Numbered from the stretch's first letter, positions 34,688 through 48,124 are shown. The stretch: DNA of 64,000 nucleotides from Watersipora subatra (GCF_963576615.1 NC_088711.1:22724182-22788181), one strand, 5' to 3'. The notes: generated by a model from the sequence alone, not told the origin. Numbers and translations: made by a program.

Positions 34688-35354
34688 TAAAACTGATGAC
34701 GACCCGCCCAGCGCATATGGCATTGCTCCGTGGAAGCCATATTTTCATGTAAAACCTCGCCTGTTCGAAAACTTATGTCACGCATTAGCATTCCATGCTT
34801 ACATACGCGTACCTTAGCGATCGTGCTCGTCGCCAGGACACCCGAGTTTTCTCTCGCTGTTTCCGTAATGGCTCCACCGATCCGTTACATAAAAAGCGGG
34901 CTCGAGAAAGTTTTGAATCTTGGTCGCCGTCGTATACCGATAATTAGAAAATATGTAGTTTCAAAACGCTATGAAAGTAGAAGCTTGGCTGTTTGTAGCG
35001 CATCCTACAGCCTCAAAAGGCTGTTTCCGAATCCGCTTTTCAGTGGCACTGTTCACCGACGCTCGATAAAGATTAGAAATATAGCGAGAACGTACGTCTT
35101 GAGGTATTGGTGTTGAATGCAGTTCGATTGAACCGTGGACAAAGATATCGTTGCGGTCACTGCGTCGCAGTAGGAACACGGCAAGGCCATTACGCGAATT
35201 GTTAAGGACGGAAAACTGATGCGACTTGGCGATTTACAATGATTGTGAAAACATTTCGCGAAAATTGAGCATCAATTGTCAGGGTGCTGAGCGGGCTAAA
35301 ACTAGTATTACGCATCTACTCACGCCTGAAAACTCGCATCAGCTGATGGTATGA

Positions 35355-35436
35355 GGTAGTGTGGCCGAGCGGTCTAAGGCGCTGGTTTAAGGCACCAGTC
35401 CCTTCGGGGGCGTGGGTTCGAATCCCACCGCTGCCA
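35355..35436 (+). tRNA. tRNA-Leu(AAG), unit 18
   Basis: Same sequence as 335-416; anticodon AAG at 35389-35391. Confidence 0.96.
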
Positions 35437-35692
35437 ATTATTTTTACTCGCCGATGTTAGAAGAAGTTTTAGCAAGATGACGCGAGAGGTGTAAAGTTAA
35501 ACAAGATGATGAATGAAAAATGAAGATGGTGTCGAAATAATCCTCGCGTGTATATCGTTTTGTCACGGATTGAAACATATTCGTCGCGCCAACTATAACT
35601 ATAATTATAACTATAACTATAATTTATTTGACTTGAAACTTACAGAAATAATGTTATCACTCAATAAAATTTTGTAAAACAAAGGAGAAGAG

Positions 35693-35764
35693 TTCCCAGA
35701 CGGGGAATCGAACCCCGGCCACGGCGGTGAGAGCGCCGGATCCTAACCACTAGACCACCTGGGA
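35693..35764 (-). tRNA. tRNA-Glu(CTC), unit 18
   Basis: Same sequence as 673-744; anticodon CTC at 35729-35731. Confidence 0.96.
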
Positions 35765-36136
35765 TGGCTGACTATGGCAAATGGCCAGAGATAATACGCA
35801 GCAGAGCAATTATCGTAAATGATAACTTCTTAGTAATTGAATGCCGGAATATTTTGACTCTTTTCATCACCATCTCGATGGGATAGTCCTTGCCATGATA
35901 ATTAGATAAGGATAACGCTTAGGCCATGCCTTCTTTAATCAGCGGCGTAATGCTGACTCTGTTAAATTAGCATTGATCAAATATACGAGTAGCATAGCAC
36001 TTCGGGATTCAAAAAATCTCGCAGCAAAACCATTGATGGTTGATGAGGCTGTACTCTTATCTGACAAAATTGCTCAATTACCAAGCCATTCAAAGTTTCG
36101 CCAATACGGCATCCATATTTTTCTGGCATCACCGTG

Positions 36137-36216
36137 GGTAGCATGGCCGAGTGGTCTAAGGCGCTGGTTTTAGGCACCAGTCCGAAAGGGCGTGGGTTCG
36201 AATCCCACTGCTGCCA
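36137..36216 (+). tRNA. tRNA-Leu(TAG), unit 18
   Basis: Same sequence as 1117-1196; anticodon TAG at 36171-36173. Confidence 0.96.
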
Positions 36217-36676
36217 AATGTTTTATCGCGAAATGAGGAGTATTCTCGCTCGTTTTTGGTGTCAGTTCTTCCCGCAAACAACGCGCGAAGTGTTGCGGGA
36301 AGCGCGTATTTAAGACTCGCGATAATGTGCAATGCGAATGATGATAGGACGTCTCGCGGACGGTTGCAATGAAGGTTTTGATACGAAACCAAGAAAAAAG
36401 CTCGTTGATGAAATCACATACGATGCAATGACGAAATCGTTCTATTGATCGTAAGCGTGAGGAGCAACAAAGCGAGCGTTGGCGCATGCCCAGTCGCGTC
36501 TCCTAGTGTAGTTTAGTTCGCAAAAAATTACTGCCTTTTCGGACTCTCGTCATGAAGTTTTACACCAACTGTAAATTTGTCGTTTTGCGGAAGCGAAATA
36601 TTTTAAAAACTCGTACAGCCCGTAGCGGGTAAATGTATTGCGCGGAGAATACAAAAGACACAGGAAGAAACACATC

Positions 36677-36747
36677 TTCCCAGACGGGGATTGAACTCCG
36701 ACCGTGGCGGTGAAAACGCCGGATCCTAACCACTAGGTCACCTGATA
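36677..36747 (-). pseudogene. Degenerate tRNA-Glu(TTC), unit 18
   Basis: Common C12 form. Confidence 0.85.
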
Positions 36748-37414
36748 TAAAACTGATGACGACCCGCCCAGCGCATATGGCATTGCTCCGTGGAAGCCAT
36801 ATTTTCATGTAAAACCTCGCCTGTTCGAAAACTTATGTCACGCATTAGCATTCCATGCTTACATACGCGTACCTTAGCGATCGTGCTCGTCGCCAGGACA
36901 CCCGAGTTTTCTCTCGCTGTTTCCGTAATGGCTCCACCGATCCGTTACATAAAAAGCGGGCTCGAGAAAGTTTTGAATCTTGGTCGCCGTCGTATACCGA
37001 TAATTAGAAAATATGTAGTTTCAAAACGCTATGAAAGTAGAAGCTTGGCTGTTTGTAGCGCATCCTACAGCCTCAAAAGGCTGTTTCCGAATCCGCTTTT
37101 CAGTGGTACTGTTCACCGACGCTCGATAAAGATTAGAAATATAGCGAGAACGTACGTCTTGAGGTATTGGTGTTGAATGCAGTTCGATTGAACCGTGGAC
37201 AAAGATATCGTTGCGGTCACTGCGTCGCAGTACGAACACGGCAAGGCCATTACGCGAATTGTTAAGGACGGAAAACTGATGCGACTTGGCGATTTACAAT
37301 GATTGTGAAAACATTTCGCGAAAATTGAGCATCAATTGTCAGGGTGCTGAGCGGGCTAAAACTAGTATTACGCATCTACTCACGCCTGAAAACTCGCATC
37401 AGCTGATGGTATGA

Positions 37415-37496
37415 GGTAGTGTGGCCGAGCGGTCTAAGGCGCTGGTTTAAGGCACCAGTCCCTTCGGGGGCGTGGGTTCGAATCCCACCGCTGCCA
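37415..37496 (+). tRNA. tRNA-Leu(AAG), unit 19
   Basis: Same sequence as 335-416; anticodon AAG at 37449-37451. Confidence 0.96.
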
Positions 37497-37752
37497 ATTA
37501 TTTTTACTCGCCGATGTTAGAAGAAGTTTTAGCAAGATGACGCGAAAGGTGTAAAGTTAAACAAGATGATGAATGAAAAATGAAGATGGTGTCGAAATAA
37601 TCCTCGCGTGTATATCGTTTTGTCACGGATTGAAACATATTCGTCGCGCCAACTATAACTATAATTATAACTATAGCTATAATTTATTTGACTTGAAACT
37701 TACAGAAATAATGTTATCACTCAATAAAATTTTGTAAAACAAAGGAGAAGAG

Positions 37753-37824
37753 TTCCCAGACAGGGAATCGAACCCCGGCCACGGCGGTGAGAGCGCCGGA
37801 TCCTAACCACTAGACCACCTGGGA
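37753..37824 (-). tRNA. tRNA-Glu(CTC), unit 19, T64 variant
   Basis: T-stem G50-U64 form (a at 37762); anticodon CTC at 37789-37791. Confidence 0.95.
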
Positions 37825-38196
37825 TGGCTGACTATGGCAAATGGCCAGAGATAATACGCAGCAGAGCAATTATCGTAAATGATAACTTCTTAGTAATTGA
37901 ATGCCGGAATATTTTGACTCTTTTCATCACCATCTCGATGGGATAGTCCTTGCCATGATAATTAGATAAGGATAACGCTTAGGCCATGCCTTCTTTAATC
38001 GGCGGCGTAATGCTGACTCTGTTAAATTAGCATTGATCAAATATACGAGTAGCATAGCACTTCGGGATTCAAAAAATCTCGCAGCAAAACCATTGATGGT
38101 TGATGAGGCTGTACTCTTATCTGACAAAATTGCTCAATTACCAAGCCATTCGAAGTTTCGCCAATACGGCATCCATATTTTTCTGGCATCACCGTG

Positions 38197-38276
38197 GGTA
38201 GCATGGCCGAGTGGTCTAAGGCGCTGGTTTTAGGCACCAGTCCGAAAGGGCGTGGGTTCGAATCCCACTGCTGCCA
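38197..38276 (+). tRNA. tRNA-Leu(TAG), unit 19
   Basis: Same sequence as 1117-1196; anticodon TAG at 38231-38233. Confidence 0.96.
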
Positions 38277-38736
38277 AATGTTTTATCGCGAAATGAGGAG
38301 TATTCTCGCTCGTTTTTGGTGTCAGTTCTTCCCGCAAACAACGCGCGAAGTGTTGCGGGAAGCGCGTATTTAAGACTCGCGATAATGTGCAATGCGAATG
38401 ATGATAGGACGTCTCGCGGACGGTTGCAATGAAGGTTTTGATACGAAACCAAGAAAAAAACTCGTTGATGAAATCACATACGATGCAATGACGAAATCGT
38501 TCTATTGATCGTAAGCGTGAGGAGCAACAAAGCGAGCGTTGGCGCATGCCCAGTCGCGTCTCCTAGTGTAGTTTAGTTCGCAAAAAATTACTGCCTTTTC
38601 GGACTCTCGTCATGAAGTTTTACACAAACTGTAAATTTGTCGTTTTGCGGAAGCGAAATATTTTAAAAACTCGTACAGCCCGTAGCGGGTAAATGTATTG
38701 CGCGGAGAATACAAAAGACACAGGAAGAAACACATC

Positions 38737-38807
38737 TTCCCAGACGGGGATTGAACTCCGACCGTGGCGGTGAAAACGCCGGATCCTAACCACTAGGTCA
38801 CCTGATA
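38737..38807 (-). pseudogene. Degenerate tRNA-Glu(TTC), unit 19
   Basis: Common C12 form. Confidence 0.85.
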
Positions 38808-39474
38808 TAAAACTGATGACGACCCGCCCAGCGCATATGGCATTGCTCCGTGGAAGCCATATTTTCATGTAAAACCTCGCCTGTTCGAAAACTTATGTCA
38901 CGCATTAGCATTCCATGCTTACATACGCGTACCTTAGCGATCGTGCTCGTCGCCAGGACACCCGAGTTTTCTCTCGCTGTTTCCGTAATGGCTCCACCGA
39001 TCCGTTACATAAAAAGCGGGCTCGAGAAAGTTTTGAATCTTGGTCGCCGTCGTATACCGATAATTAGAAAATATGTAGTTTCAAAACGCTATGAAAGTAG
39101 AAGCTTGGCTGTTTGTAGCGCATCCTACAGCCTCAAAAGGCTGTTTCCGAATCCGCTTTTCAGTGGCACTGTTCACCGACGCTCGATAAAGATTAGAAAT
39201 ATAGCGAGAACGTACGTCTTGAGGTATTGGTGTTGAATGCAGTTCGATTGAACCGTGGACAAAGATATCGTTGCGGTCACTGCGTCGCAGTAGGAACACG
39301 GCAAGGCCATTACGCGAATTGTTAAGGACGGAAAACTGATGCGACTTGGCGATTTACAATGATTGTGAAAACGTTTCGCGAAAATTGAGCATCAATTGTC
39401 AGGGTGCTGAGCGGGCTAAAACTAGTATTACGCATCTACTCACGCCTGAAAACTCGCATCAGCTGATGGTATGA

Positions 39475-39556
39475 GGTAGTGTGGCCGAGCGGTCTAAGGC
39501 GCTGGTTTAAGGCACCAGTCCCTTCGGGGGCGTGGGTTCGAATCCCACCGCTGCCA
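39475..39556 (+). tRNA. tRNA-Leu(AAG), unit 20
   Basis: Same sequence as 335-416; anticodon AAG at 39509-39511. Confidence 0.96.
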
Positions 39557-39812
39557 ATTATTTTTACTCGCCGATGTTAGAAGAAGTTTTAGCAAGATGA
39601 CGCGAGAGGTGTAAAGTTAAACAAGATGATGAATGAAAAATGAAGATGGTGTCGAAATAATCCTCGCGTGTATATCGTTTTGTCACGAATTGAAACATAT
39701 TCGTCGCGCCAACTATAACTATAATTATAACTATAACTATAATTTATTTGACTTGAAACTTACAGAAATAATGTTATCACTCAATAAAATTTTGTAAAAC
39801 AAAGGAGAAGAG

Positions 39813-39884
39813 TTCCCAGACGGGGAATCGAACCCCGGCCACGGCGGTGAGAGCGCCGGATCCTAACCACTAGACCACCTGGGA
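39813..39884 (-). tRNA. tRNA-Glu(CTC), unit 20
   Basis: Same sequence as 673-744; anticodon CTC at 39849-39851. Confidence 0.96.
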
Positions 39885-40256
39885 TGGCTGACTATGGCAA
39901 ATGGCCAGAGATAATACGCAGCAGAGCAATTATCGTAAATGATAACTTCTTAGTAATTGAATGCCGGAATATTTTGACTCTTTTCATCACCATCTCGATG
40001 GGATAGTCCTTGCCATGATAATTAGATAAGGATAACGCTTAGGCCATGCCTTCTTTAATCGGCGGCGTAATGCTGACTCTGTTAAATTAGCATTGATCAA
40101 ATATACGAGTAGCATAGCACTTCGGGATTCAAAAAATCTCGCAGCAAAACCATTGATGGTTGATGAGGCTGTACTCTTATCTGACAAAATTGCTCAATTA
40201 CCAAGCCATTCGAAGTTTCGCCAATACGGCATCCATATTTTTCTGGCATCACCGTG

Positions 40257-40336
40257 GGTAGCATGGCCGAGTGGTCTAAGGCGCTGGTTTTAGGCACCAG
40301 TCCGAAAGGGTGTGGGTTCGAATCCCACTGCTGCCA
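40257..40336 (+). tRNA. tRNA-Leu(TAG), unit 20, T48 variant
   Basis: Carries t at 40311 (position 48); anticodon TAG at 40291-40293. Confidence 0.95.
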
Positions 40337-40796
40337 AATGTTTTATCGCGAAATGAGGAGTATTCTCGCTCGTTCTTGGTGTCAGTTCTTCCCGCAAACA
40401 ACGCGCGAAGTGTTGCGGGAAGCGCGTATTTAAGACTCGCGATAATGTGCAATGCGAATGATGATAGGACGTCTCGCGGACGGTTGCAATGAAGGTTTTG
40501 ATACGAAACCAAGAAAAAAGCTCGTTGATGAAATCACATACGATGCAATGACGAAATCGTTCTATTGATCGTAAGCGTGAGGAGCAACAAAGCGAGCGTT
40601 GGCGCATGCCCAGTCGCGTCTCCTAGTGTAGTTTAGTTCGCAAAAAATTACTGCCTTTTCGGACTCTCGTCATGAAGTTTTACACCAACTGTAAATTTGT
40701 CGTTTTGCGGAAGCGAAATATTTTAAAAACTCGTACAGCCCGTAGCGGGTAAATGTATTGCGCGGAGAATACAAAAGACACAGGAAGAAACACATC

Positions 40797-40867
40797 TTCC
40801 CAGACGGGGATTGAACTCCGACCGTGGCGGTGAAAACGCCGGATCCTAACCACTAGGTCACCTGATA
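40797..40867 (-). pseudogene. Degenerate tRNA-Glu(TTC), unit 20
   Basis: Common C12 form. Confidence 0.85.
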
Positions 40868-41534
40868 TAAAACTGATGACGACCCGCCCAGCGCATATGG
40901 CATTGCTCCGTGGAAGCCATATTTTCATGTAAAACCTCGCCTGTTCGAAAACTTATGTCACGCATTAGCATTCCATGCTTACATACGCGTACCTTAGCGA
41001 TCGTGCTCGTCGCCAGGACACCCGAGTTTTCTCTCGCTGTTTCCGTAATGGCTCCACCGATCCGTTACATAAAAAGCGGGCTCGAGAAAGTTTTGAATCT
41101 TGGTCGCCGTCGTATACCGATAATTAGAAAATATGTAGTTTCAAAACGCTATGAAAGTAGAAGCTTGGCTGTTTGTAGCGCATCCTACAGCCTCAAAAGG
41201 CTGTTTCCGAATCCGCTTTTCAGTGGTACTGTTCACCGACGCTCGATAAAGATTAGAAATATAGCGAGAACGTACGTCTTGAGGTATTGGTGTTGAATGC
41301 AGTTCGATTGAACCGTGGACAAAGATATCGTTGCGGTCACTGCGTCGCAGTACGAACACGGCAAGGCCATTACGCGAATTGTTAAGGACGGAAAACTGAT
41401 GCGACTTGGCGATTTACAATGATTGTGAAAACATTTCGCGAAAATTGAGCATCAATTGTCAGGGTGCTGAGCGGGCTAAAACTAGTATTACGCATCTACT
41501 CACGCCTGAAAACTCGCATCAGCTGATGGTATGA

Positions 41535-41616
41535 GGTAGTGTGGCCGAGCGGTCTAAGGCGCTGGTTTAAGGCACCAGTCCCTTCGGGGGCGTGGGTTCG
41601 AATCCCACCGCTGCCA
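41535..41616 (+). tRNA. tRNA-Leu(AAG), unit 21
   Basis: Same sequence as 335-416; anticodon AAG at 41569-41571. Confidence 0.96.
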
Positions 41617-41872
41617 ATTATTTTTACTCGCCGATGTTAGAAGAAGTTTTAGCAAGATGACGCGAAAGGTGTAAAGTTAAACAAGATGATGAATGAAAAA
41701 TGAAGATGGTGTCGAAATAATCCTCGCGTGTATATCGTTTTGTCACGGATTGAAACATATTCGTCGCGCCAACTATAACTATAATTATAACTATAGCTAT
41801 AATTTATTTGACTTGAAACTTACAGAAATAATGTTATCACTCAATAAAATTTTGTAAAACAAAGGAGAAGAG

Positions 41873-41944
41873 TTCCCAGACAGGGAATCGAACCCCGGCC
41901 ACGGCGGTGAGAGCGCCGGATCCTAACCACTAGACCACCTGGGA
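41873..41944 (-). tRNA. tRNA-Glu(CTC), unit 21, T64 variant
   Basis: T-stem G50-U64 form (a at 41882); anticodon CTC at 41909-41911. Confidence 0.95.
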
Positions 41945-42316
41945 TGGCTGACTATGGCAAATGGCCAGAGATAATACGCAGCAGAGCAATTATCGTAAAT
42001 GATAACTTCTTAGTAATTGAATGCCGGAATATTTTGACTCTTTTCATCACCATCTCGATGGGATAGTCCTTGCCATGATAATTAGATAAGGATAACGCTT
42101 AGGCCATGCCTTCTTTAATCGGCGGCGTAATGCTGACTCTGTTAAATTAGCATTGATCAAATATACGAGTAGCATAGCACTTCGGGATTCAAAAAATCTC
42201 GCAGCAAAACCATTGATGGTTGATGAGGCTGTACTCTTATCTGACAAAATTGCTCAATTACCAAGCCATTCAAAGTTTCGCCAATACGGCATCCATATTT
42301 TTCTGGCATCACCGTG

Positions 42317-42396
42317 GGTAGCATGGCCGAGTGGTCTAAGGCGCTGGTTTTAGGCACCAGTCCGAAAGGGCGTGGGTTCGAATCCCACTGCTGCCA
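42317..42396 (+). tRNA. tRNA-Leu(TAG), unit 21
   Basis: Same sequence as 1117-1196; anticodon TAG at 42351-42353. Confidence 0.96.
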
Positions 42397-42856
42397 AATG
42401 TTTTATCGCGAAATGAGGAGTATTCTCGCTCGTTTTTGGTGTCAGTTCTTCCCGCAAACAACGCGCGAAGTGTTGCGGGAAGCGCGTATTTAAGACTCGC
42501 GATAATGTGCAATGCGAATGATGATAGGACGTCTCGCGGACGGTTGCAATGAAGGTTTTGATACGAAACCAAGAAAAAAGCTCGTTGATGAAATCACATA
42601 CGATGCAATGACGAAATCGTTCTATTGATCGTAAGCGTGAGGAGCAACAAAGCGAGCGTTGGCGCATGCCCAGTCGCGTCTCCTAGTGTAGTTTAGTTCG
42701 CAAAAAATTACTGCCTTTTCGGACTCTCGTCATGAAGTTTTACACCAACTGTAAATTTGTCGTTTTGCGGAAGCGAAATATTTTAAAAACTCGTACAGCC
42801 CGTAGCGGGTAAATGTATTGCGCGGAGAATACAAAAGACACAGGAAGAAACACATC

Positions 42857-42927
42857 TTCCCAGACGGGGATTGAACTCCGACCGTGGCGGTGAAAACGCC
42901 GGATCCTAACCACTAGGTCACCTGATA
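42857..42927 (-). pseudogene. Degenerate tRNA-Glu(TTC), unit 21
   Basis: Common C12 form. Confidence 0.85.
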
Positions 42928-43594
42928 TAAAACTGATGACGACCCGCCCAGCGCATATGGCATTGCTCCGTGGAAGCCATATTTTCATGTAAAACCTCGC
43001 CTGTTCGAAAACTTATGTCACGCATTAGCATTCCATGCTTACATACGCGTACCTTAGCGATCGTGCTCGTCGCCAGGACACCCGAGTTTTCTCTCGCTGT
43101 TTCCGTAATGGCTCCACCGATCCGTTACATAAAAAGCGGGCTCGAGAAAGTTTTGAATCTTGGTCGCCGTCGTATACCGATAATTAGAAAATATGTAGTT
43201 TCAAAACGCTATGAAAGTAGAAGCTTGGCTGTTTGTAGCGCATCCTACAGCCTCAAAAGGCTGTTTCCGAATCCGCTTTTCAGTGGTACTGTTCACCGAC
43301 GCTCGATAAAGATTAGAAATATAGCGAGAACGTACGTCTTGAGGTATTGGTGTTGAATGCAGTTCGATTGAACCGTGGACAAAGATATCGTTGCGGTCAC
43401 TGCGTCGCAGTACGAACACGGCAAGGCCATTACGCGAATTGTTAAGGACGGAAAACTGATGCGACTTGGCGATTTACAATGATTGTGAAAACGTTTCGCG
43501 AAAATTGAGCATCAATTGTCAGGGTGCTGAGCGGGCTAAAACTAGTATTACGCATCTACTCACGCCTGAAAACTCGCATCAGCTGATGGTATGA

Positions 43595-43676
43595 GGTAGT
43601 GTGGCCGAGCGGTCTAAGGCGCTGGTTTAAGGCACCAGTCCCTTCGGGGGCGTGGGTTCGAATCCCACCGCTGCCA
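43595..43676 (+). tRNA. tRNA-Leu(AAG), unit 22
   Basis: Same sequence as 335-416; anticodon AAG at 43629-43631. Confidence 0.96.
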
Positions 43677-43932
43677 ATTATTTTTACTCGCCGATGTTAG
43701 AAGAAGTTTTAGCAAGATGACGCGAAAGGTGTAAAGTTAAACAAGATGATGAATGAAAAATGAAGATGGTGTCGAAATAATCCTCGCGTGTATATCGTTT
43801 TGTCACGAATTGAAACATATTCGTCGCGCCAACTATAACTATAATTATAACTATAACTATAATTTATTTGACTTGAAACTTACAGAAATAATGTTATCAC
43901 TCAATAAAATTTTGTAAAACAAAGGAGAAGAG

Positions 43933-44004
43933 TTCCCAGACGGGGAATCGAACCCCGGCCACGGCGGTGAGAGCGCCGGATCCTAACCACTAGACCACCT
44001 GGGA
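43933..44004 (-). tRNA. tRNA-Glu(CTC), unit 22
   Basis: Same sequence as 673-744; anticodon CTC at 43969-43971. Confidence 0.96.
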
Positions 44005-44376
44005 TGGCTGACTATGGCAAATGGCCAGAGATAATACGCAGCAGAGCAATTATCGTAAATGATAACTTCTTAGTAATTGAATGCCGGAATATTTTGACTC
44101 TTTTCATCACCATCTCGATGGGATAGTCCTTGCCATGATAATTAGATAAGGATAACGCTTAGGCCATGCCTTCTTTAATCGGCGGCGTAATGCTGACTCT
44201 GTTAAATTAGCATTGATCAAATATACGAGTAGCATAGCACTTCGGGATTCAAAAAATCTCGCAGCAAAACCATTGATGGTTGATGAGGCTGTACTCTTAT
44301 CTGACAAAATTGCTCAATTACCAAGCCATTCGAAGTTTCGCCAATACGGCATCCATATTTTTCTGGCATCACCGTG

Positions 44377-44456
44377 GGTAGCATGGCCGAGTGGTCTAAG
44401 GCGCTGGTTTTAGGCACCAGTCCGAAAGGGTGTGGGTTCGAATCCCACTGCTGCCA
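44377..44456 (+). tRNA. tRNA-Leu(TAG), unit 22, T48 variant
   Basis: Gamma form with t at 44431; anticodon TAG at 44411-44413. Confidence 0.95.
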
Positions 44457-44916
44457 AATGTTTTATCGCGAAATGAGGAGTATTCTCGCTCGTTTTTGGT
44501 GTCAGTTCTTCCCGCAAACAACGCGCGAAGTGTTGCGGGAAGCGCGTATTTAAGACTCGCGATAATGTGCAATGCGAATGATGATAGGACGTCTCGCGGA
44601 CGGTTGCAATGAAGGTTTTGATACGAAACCAAGAAAAAAGCTCGTTGATGAAATCACATACGATGCAATGACGAAATCGTTCTATTGATCGTAAGCGTGA
44701 GGAGCAACAAAGCGAGCGTTGGCGCATGCCCAGTCGCGTCTCCTAGTGTAGTTTAGTTCGCAAAAAATTACTGCCTTTTCGGACTCTCGTCATGAAGTTT
44801 TACACCAACTGTAAAATTGTCGTTTTGCGGAAGCGAAATATTTTAAAAACTCGTACAGCCCGTAGCGGGTAAATGTATTGCGCGGAGAATACAAAAGACA
44901 CAGGAAGAAACACATC

Positions 44917-44987
44917 TTCCCAGACGGGGATTGAACTCCGACCGTGGCGGTGAAAACGCCGGATCCTAACCACTAGGTCACCTGATA
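44917..44987 (-). pseudogene. Degenerate tRNA-Glu(TTC), unit 22
   Basis: Common C12 form. Confidence 0.85.
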
Positions 44988-45654
44988 TAAAACTGATGAC
45001 GACCCGCCCAGCGCATATGGCATTGCTCCGTGGAAGCCATATTTTCATGTAAAACCTCGCCTGTTCGAAAACTTATGTCACGCATTAGCATTCCATGCTT
45101 ACATACGCGTACCTTAGCGATCGTGCTCGTCGCCAGGACACCCGAGTTTTCTCTCGCTGTTTCCGTAATGGCTCCACCGATCCATTACATAAAAAGCGGG
45201 CTCGAGAAAGTTTTGAATCTTGGTCGCCGTCGTATACCGATAATTAGAAAATATGTAGTTTCAAAACGCTATGAAAGTAGAAGCTTGGCTGTTTGTAGCG
45301 CATCCTACAGCCTCAAAAGGCTGTTTCCGAATCCGCTTTTCAGTGGTACTGTTCACCGACGCTCGATAAAGATTAGAAATATAGCGAGAACGTACGTCTT
45401 GAGGTATTGGTGTTGAATGCAGTTCGATTGAACCGTGGACAAAGATATCGTTGCGGTCACTGCGTCGCAGTACGAACACGGCAAGGCCATTACGCGAATT
45501 GTTAAGGACGGAAAACTGATGCGACTTGGCGATTTACAATGATTGTGAAAACATTTCGCGAAAATTGAGCATCAATTGTCAGGGTGCTGAGCGGGCTAAA
45601 ACTAGTATTACGCATCTACTCACGCCTGAAAACTCGCATCAGCTGATGGTATGA

Positions 45655-45736
45655 GGTAGTGTGGCCGAGCGGTCTAAGGCGCTGGTTTAAGGCACCAGTC
45701 CCTTCGGGGGCGTGGGTTCGAACCCCACCGCTGCCA
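45655..45736 (+). tRNA. tRNA-Leu(AAG), unit 23, T-loop C60 variant
   Basis: Private c at 45723 changes T-loop base 60 from T to C, a position that tolerates either pyrimidine. Anticodon AAG at 45689-45691. Confidence 0.95.
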
Positions 45737-45992
45737 ATTATTTTTACTCGCCGATGTTAGAAGAAGTTTTAGCAAGATGACGCGAGAGGTGTAAAGTTAA
45801 ACAAGATGATGAATGAAAAATGAAGATGGTGTCGAAATAATCCTCGCGTGTATATCGTTTTGTCACGGATTGAAACATATTCGTCGCGCCAACTATAACT
45901 ATAATTATAACTATAACTATAATTTATTTGACTTGAAACTTACAGAAATAATGTTATCACTCAATAAAATTTTGTAAAACAAAGGAGAAGAG

Positions 45993-46064
45993 TTCCCAGA
46001 CGGGGAATCGAACCCCGGCCACGGCGGTGAGAGCGCCGGATCCTAACCACTAGACCACCTGGGA
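45993..46064 (-). tRNA. tRNA-Glu(CTC), unit 23
   Basis: Same sequence as 673-744; anticodon CTC at 46029-46031. Confidence 0.96.
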
Positions 46065-46436
46065 TGGCTGACTATGGCAAATGGCCAGAGATAATACGCA
46101 GCAGAGCAATTATCGTAAATGATAACTTCTTAGTAATTGAATGCCGGAATATTTTGACTCTTTTCATCACCATCTCGATGGGATAGTCCTTGCCATGATA
46201 ATTAGATAAGGATAACGCTTAGGCCATGCCTTCTTTAATCAGCGGCGTAATGCTGACTCTGTTAAATTAGCATTGATCAAATATACGAGTAGCATAGCAC
46301 TTCGGGATTCAAAAAATCTCGCAGCAAAACCATTGATGGTTGATGAGGCTGTACTCTTATCTGACAAAATTGCTCAATTACCAAGCCATTCAAAGTTTCG
46401 CCAATACGGCATCCATATTTTTCTGGCATCACCGTG

Positions 46437-46516
46437 GGTAGCATGGCCGAGTGGTCTAAGGCGCTGGTTTTAGGCACCAGTCCGAAAGGGTGTGGGTTCG
46501 AATCCCACTGCTGCCA
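46437..46516 (+). tRNA. tRNA-Leu(TAG), unit 23, T48 variant
   Basis: Carries t at 46491 on an otherwise alpha-type unit; anticodon TAG at 46471-46473. Confidence 0.95.
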
Positions 46517-46976
46517 AATGTTTTATCGCGAAATGAGGAGTATTCTCGCTCGTTTTTGGTGTCAGTTCTTCCCGCAAACAACGCGCGAAGTGTTGCGGGA
46601 AGCGCGTATTTAAGACTCGCGATAATGTGCAATGCGAATGATGATAGGACGTCTCGCGGACGGTTGCAATGAAGGTTTTGATACGAAACCAAGAAAAAAG
46701 CTCGTTGATGAAATCACATACGATGCAATGACGAAATCGTTCTATTGATCGTAAGCGTGAGGAGCAACAAAGCGAGCGTTGGCGCATGCCCAGTCGCGTC
46801 TCCTAGTGTAGTTTAGTTCGCAAAAAATTACTGCCTTTTCGGACTCTCGTCATGAAGTTTTACACCAACTGTAAATTTGTCGTTTTGCGGAAGCGAAATA
46901 TTTTAAAAACTCGTACAGCCCGTAGCGGGTAAATGTATTGCGCGGAGAATACAAAAGACACAGGAAGAAACACATC

Positions 46977-47047
46977 TTCCCAGACGGGGATTGAACTCCG
47001 ACCGTGGCGGTGAAAACGCCGGATCCTAACCACTAGGTCACCTGATA
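46977..47047 (-). pseudogene. Degenerate tRNA-Glu(TTC), unit 23
   Basis: Common C12 form. Confidence 0.85.
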
Positions 47048-47714
47048 TAAAACTGATGACGACCCGCCCAGCGCATATGGCATTGCTCCGTGGAAGCCAT
47101 ATTTTCATGTAAAACCTCGCCTGTTCGAAAACTTATGTCACGCATTAGCATTCCATGCTTACATACGCGTACCTTAGCGATCGTGCTCGTCGCCAGGACA
47201 CCCGAGTTTTCTCTCGCTGTTTCCGTAATGGCTCCACCGATCCGTTACATAAAAAGCGGGCTCGAGAAAGTTTTGAATCTTGGTCGCCGTCGTATACCGA
47301 TAATTAGAAAATATGTAGTTTCAAAACGCTATGAAAGTAGAAGCTTGGCTGTTTGTAGCGCATCCTACAGCCTCAAAAGGCTGTTTCCGAATCCGCTTTT
47401 CAGTGGTACTGTTCACCGACGCTCGATAAAGATTAGAAATATAGCGAGAACGTACGTCTTGAGGTATTGGTGTTGAATGCAGTTCGATTGAACCGTGGAC
47501 AAAGATATCGTTGCGGTCACTGCGTCGCAGTAGGAACACGGCAAGGCCATTACGCGAATTGTTAAGGACGGAAAACTGATGCGACTTGGCGATTTACAAT
47601 GATTGTGAAAACGTTTCGCGAAAATTGAGCATCAATTGTCAGGGTGCTGAGCGGGCTAAAACTAGTATTACGCATCTACTCACGCCTGAAAACTCGCATC
47701 AGCTGATGGTATGA

Positions 47715-47796
47715 GGTAGTGTGGCCGAGCGGTCTAAGGCGCTGGTTTAAGGCACCAGTCCCTTCGGGGGCGTGGGTTCGAATCCCACCGCTGCCA
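47715..47796 (+). tRNA. tRNA-Leu(AAG), unit 24
   Basis: Same sequence as 335-416; anticodon AAG at 47749-47751. Confidence 0.96.
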
Positions 47797-48052
47797 ATTA
47801 TTTTTACTCGCCGATGTTAGAAGAAGTTTTAGCAAGATGACGCGAAAGGTGTAAAGTTAAACAAGATGATGAATGAAAAATGAAGATGGTGTCGAAATAA
47901 TCCTCGCGTGTATATCGTTTTGTCACGAATTGAAACATATTCGTCGCGCCAACTATAACTATAATTATAACTATAACTATAATTTATTTGACTTGAAACT
48001 TACAGAAATAATGTTATCACTCAATAAAATTTTGTAAAACAAAGGAGAAGAG

Positions 48053-48124
48053 TTCCCAGACGGGGAATCGAACCCCGGCCACGGCGGTGAGAGCGCCGGA
48101 TCCTAACCACTAGACCACCTGGGA
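48053..48124 (-). tRNA. tRNA-Glu(CTC), unit 24
   Basis: Same sequence as 673-744; anticodon CTC at 48089-48091. Confidence 0.96.
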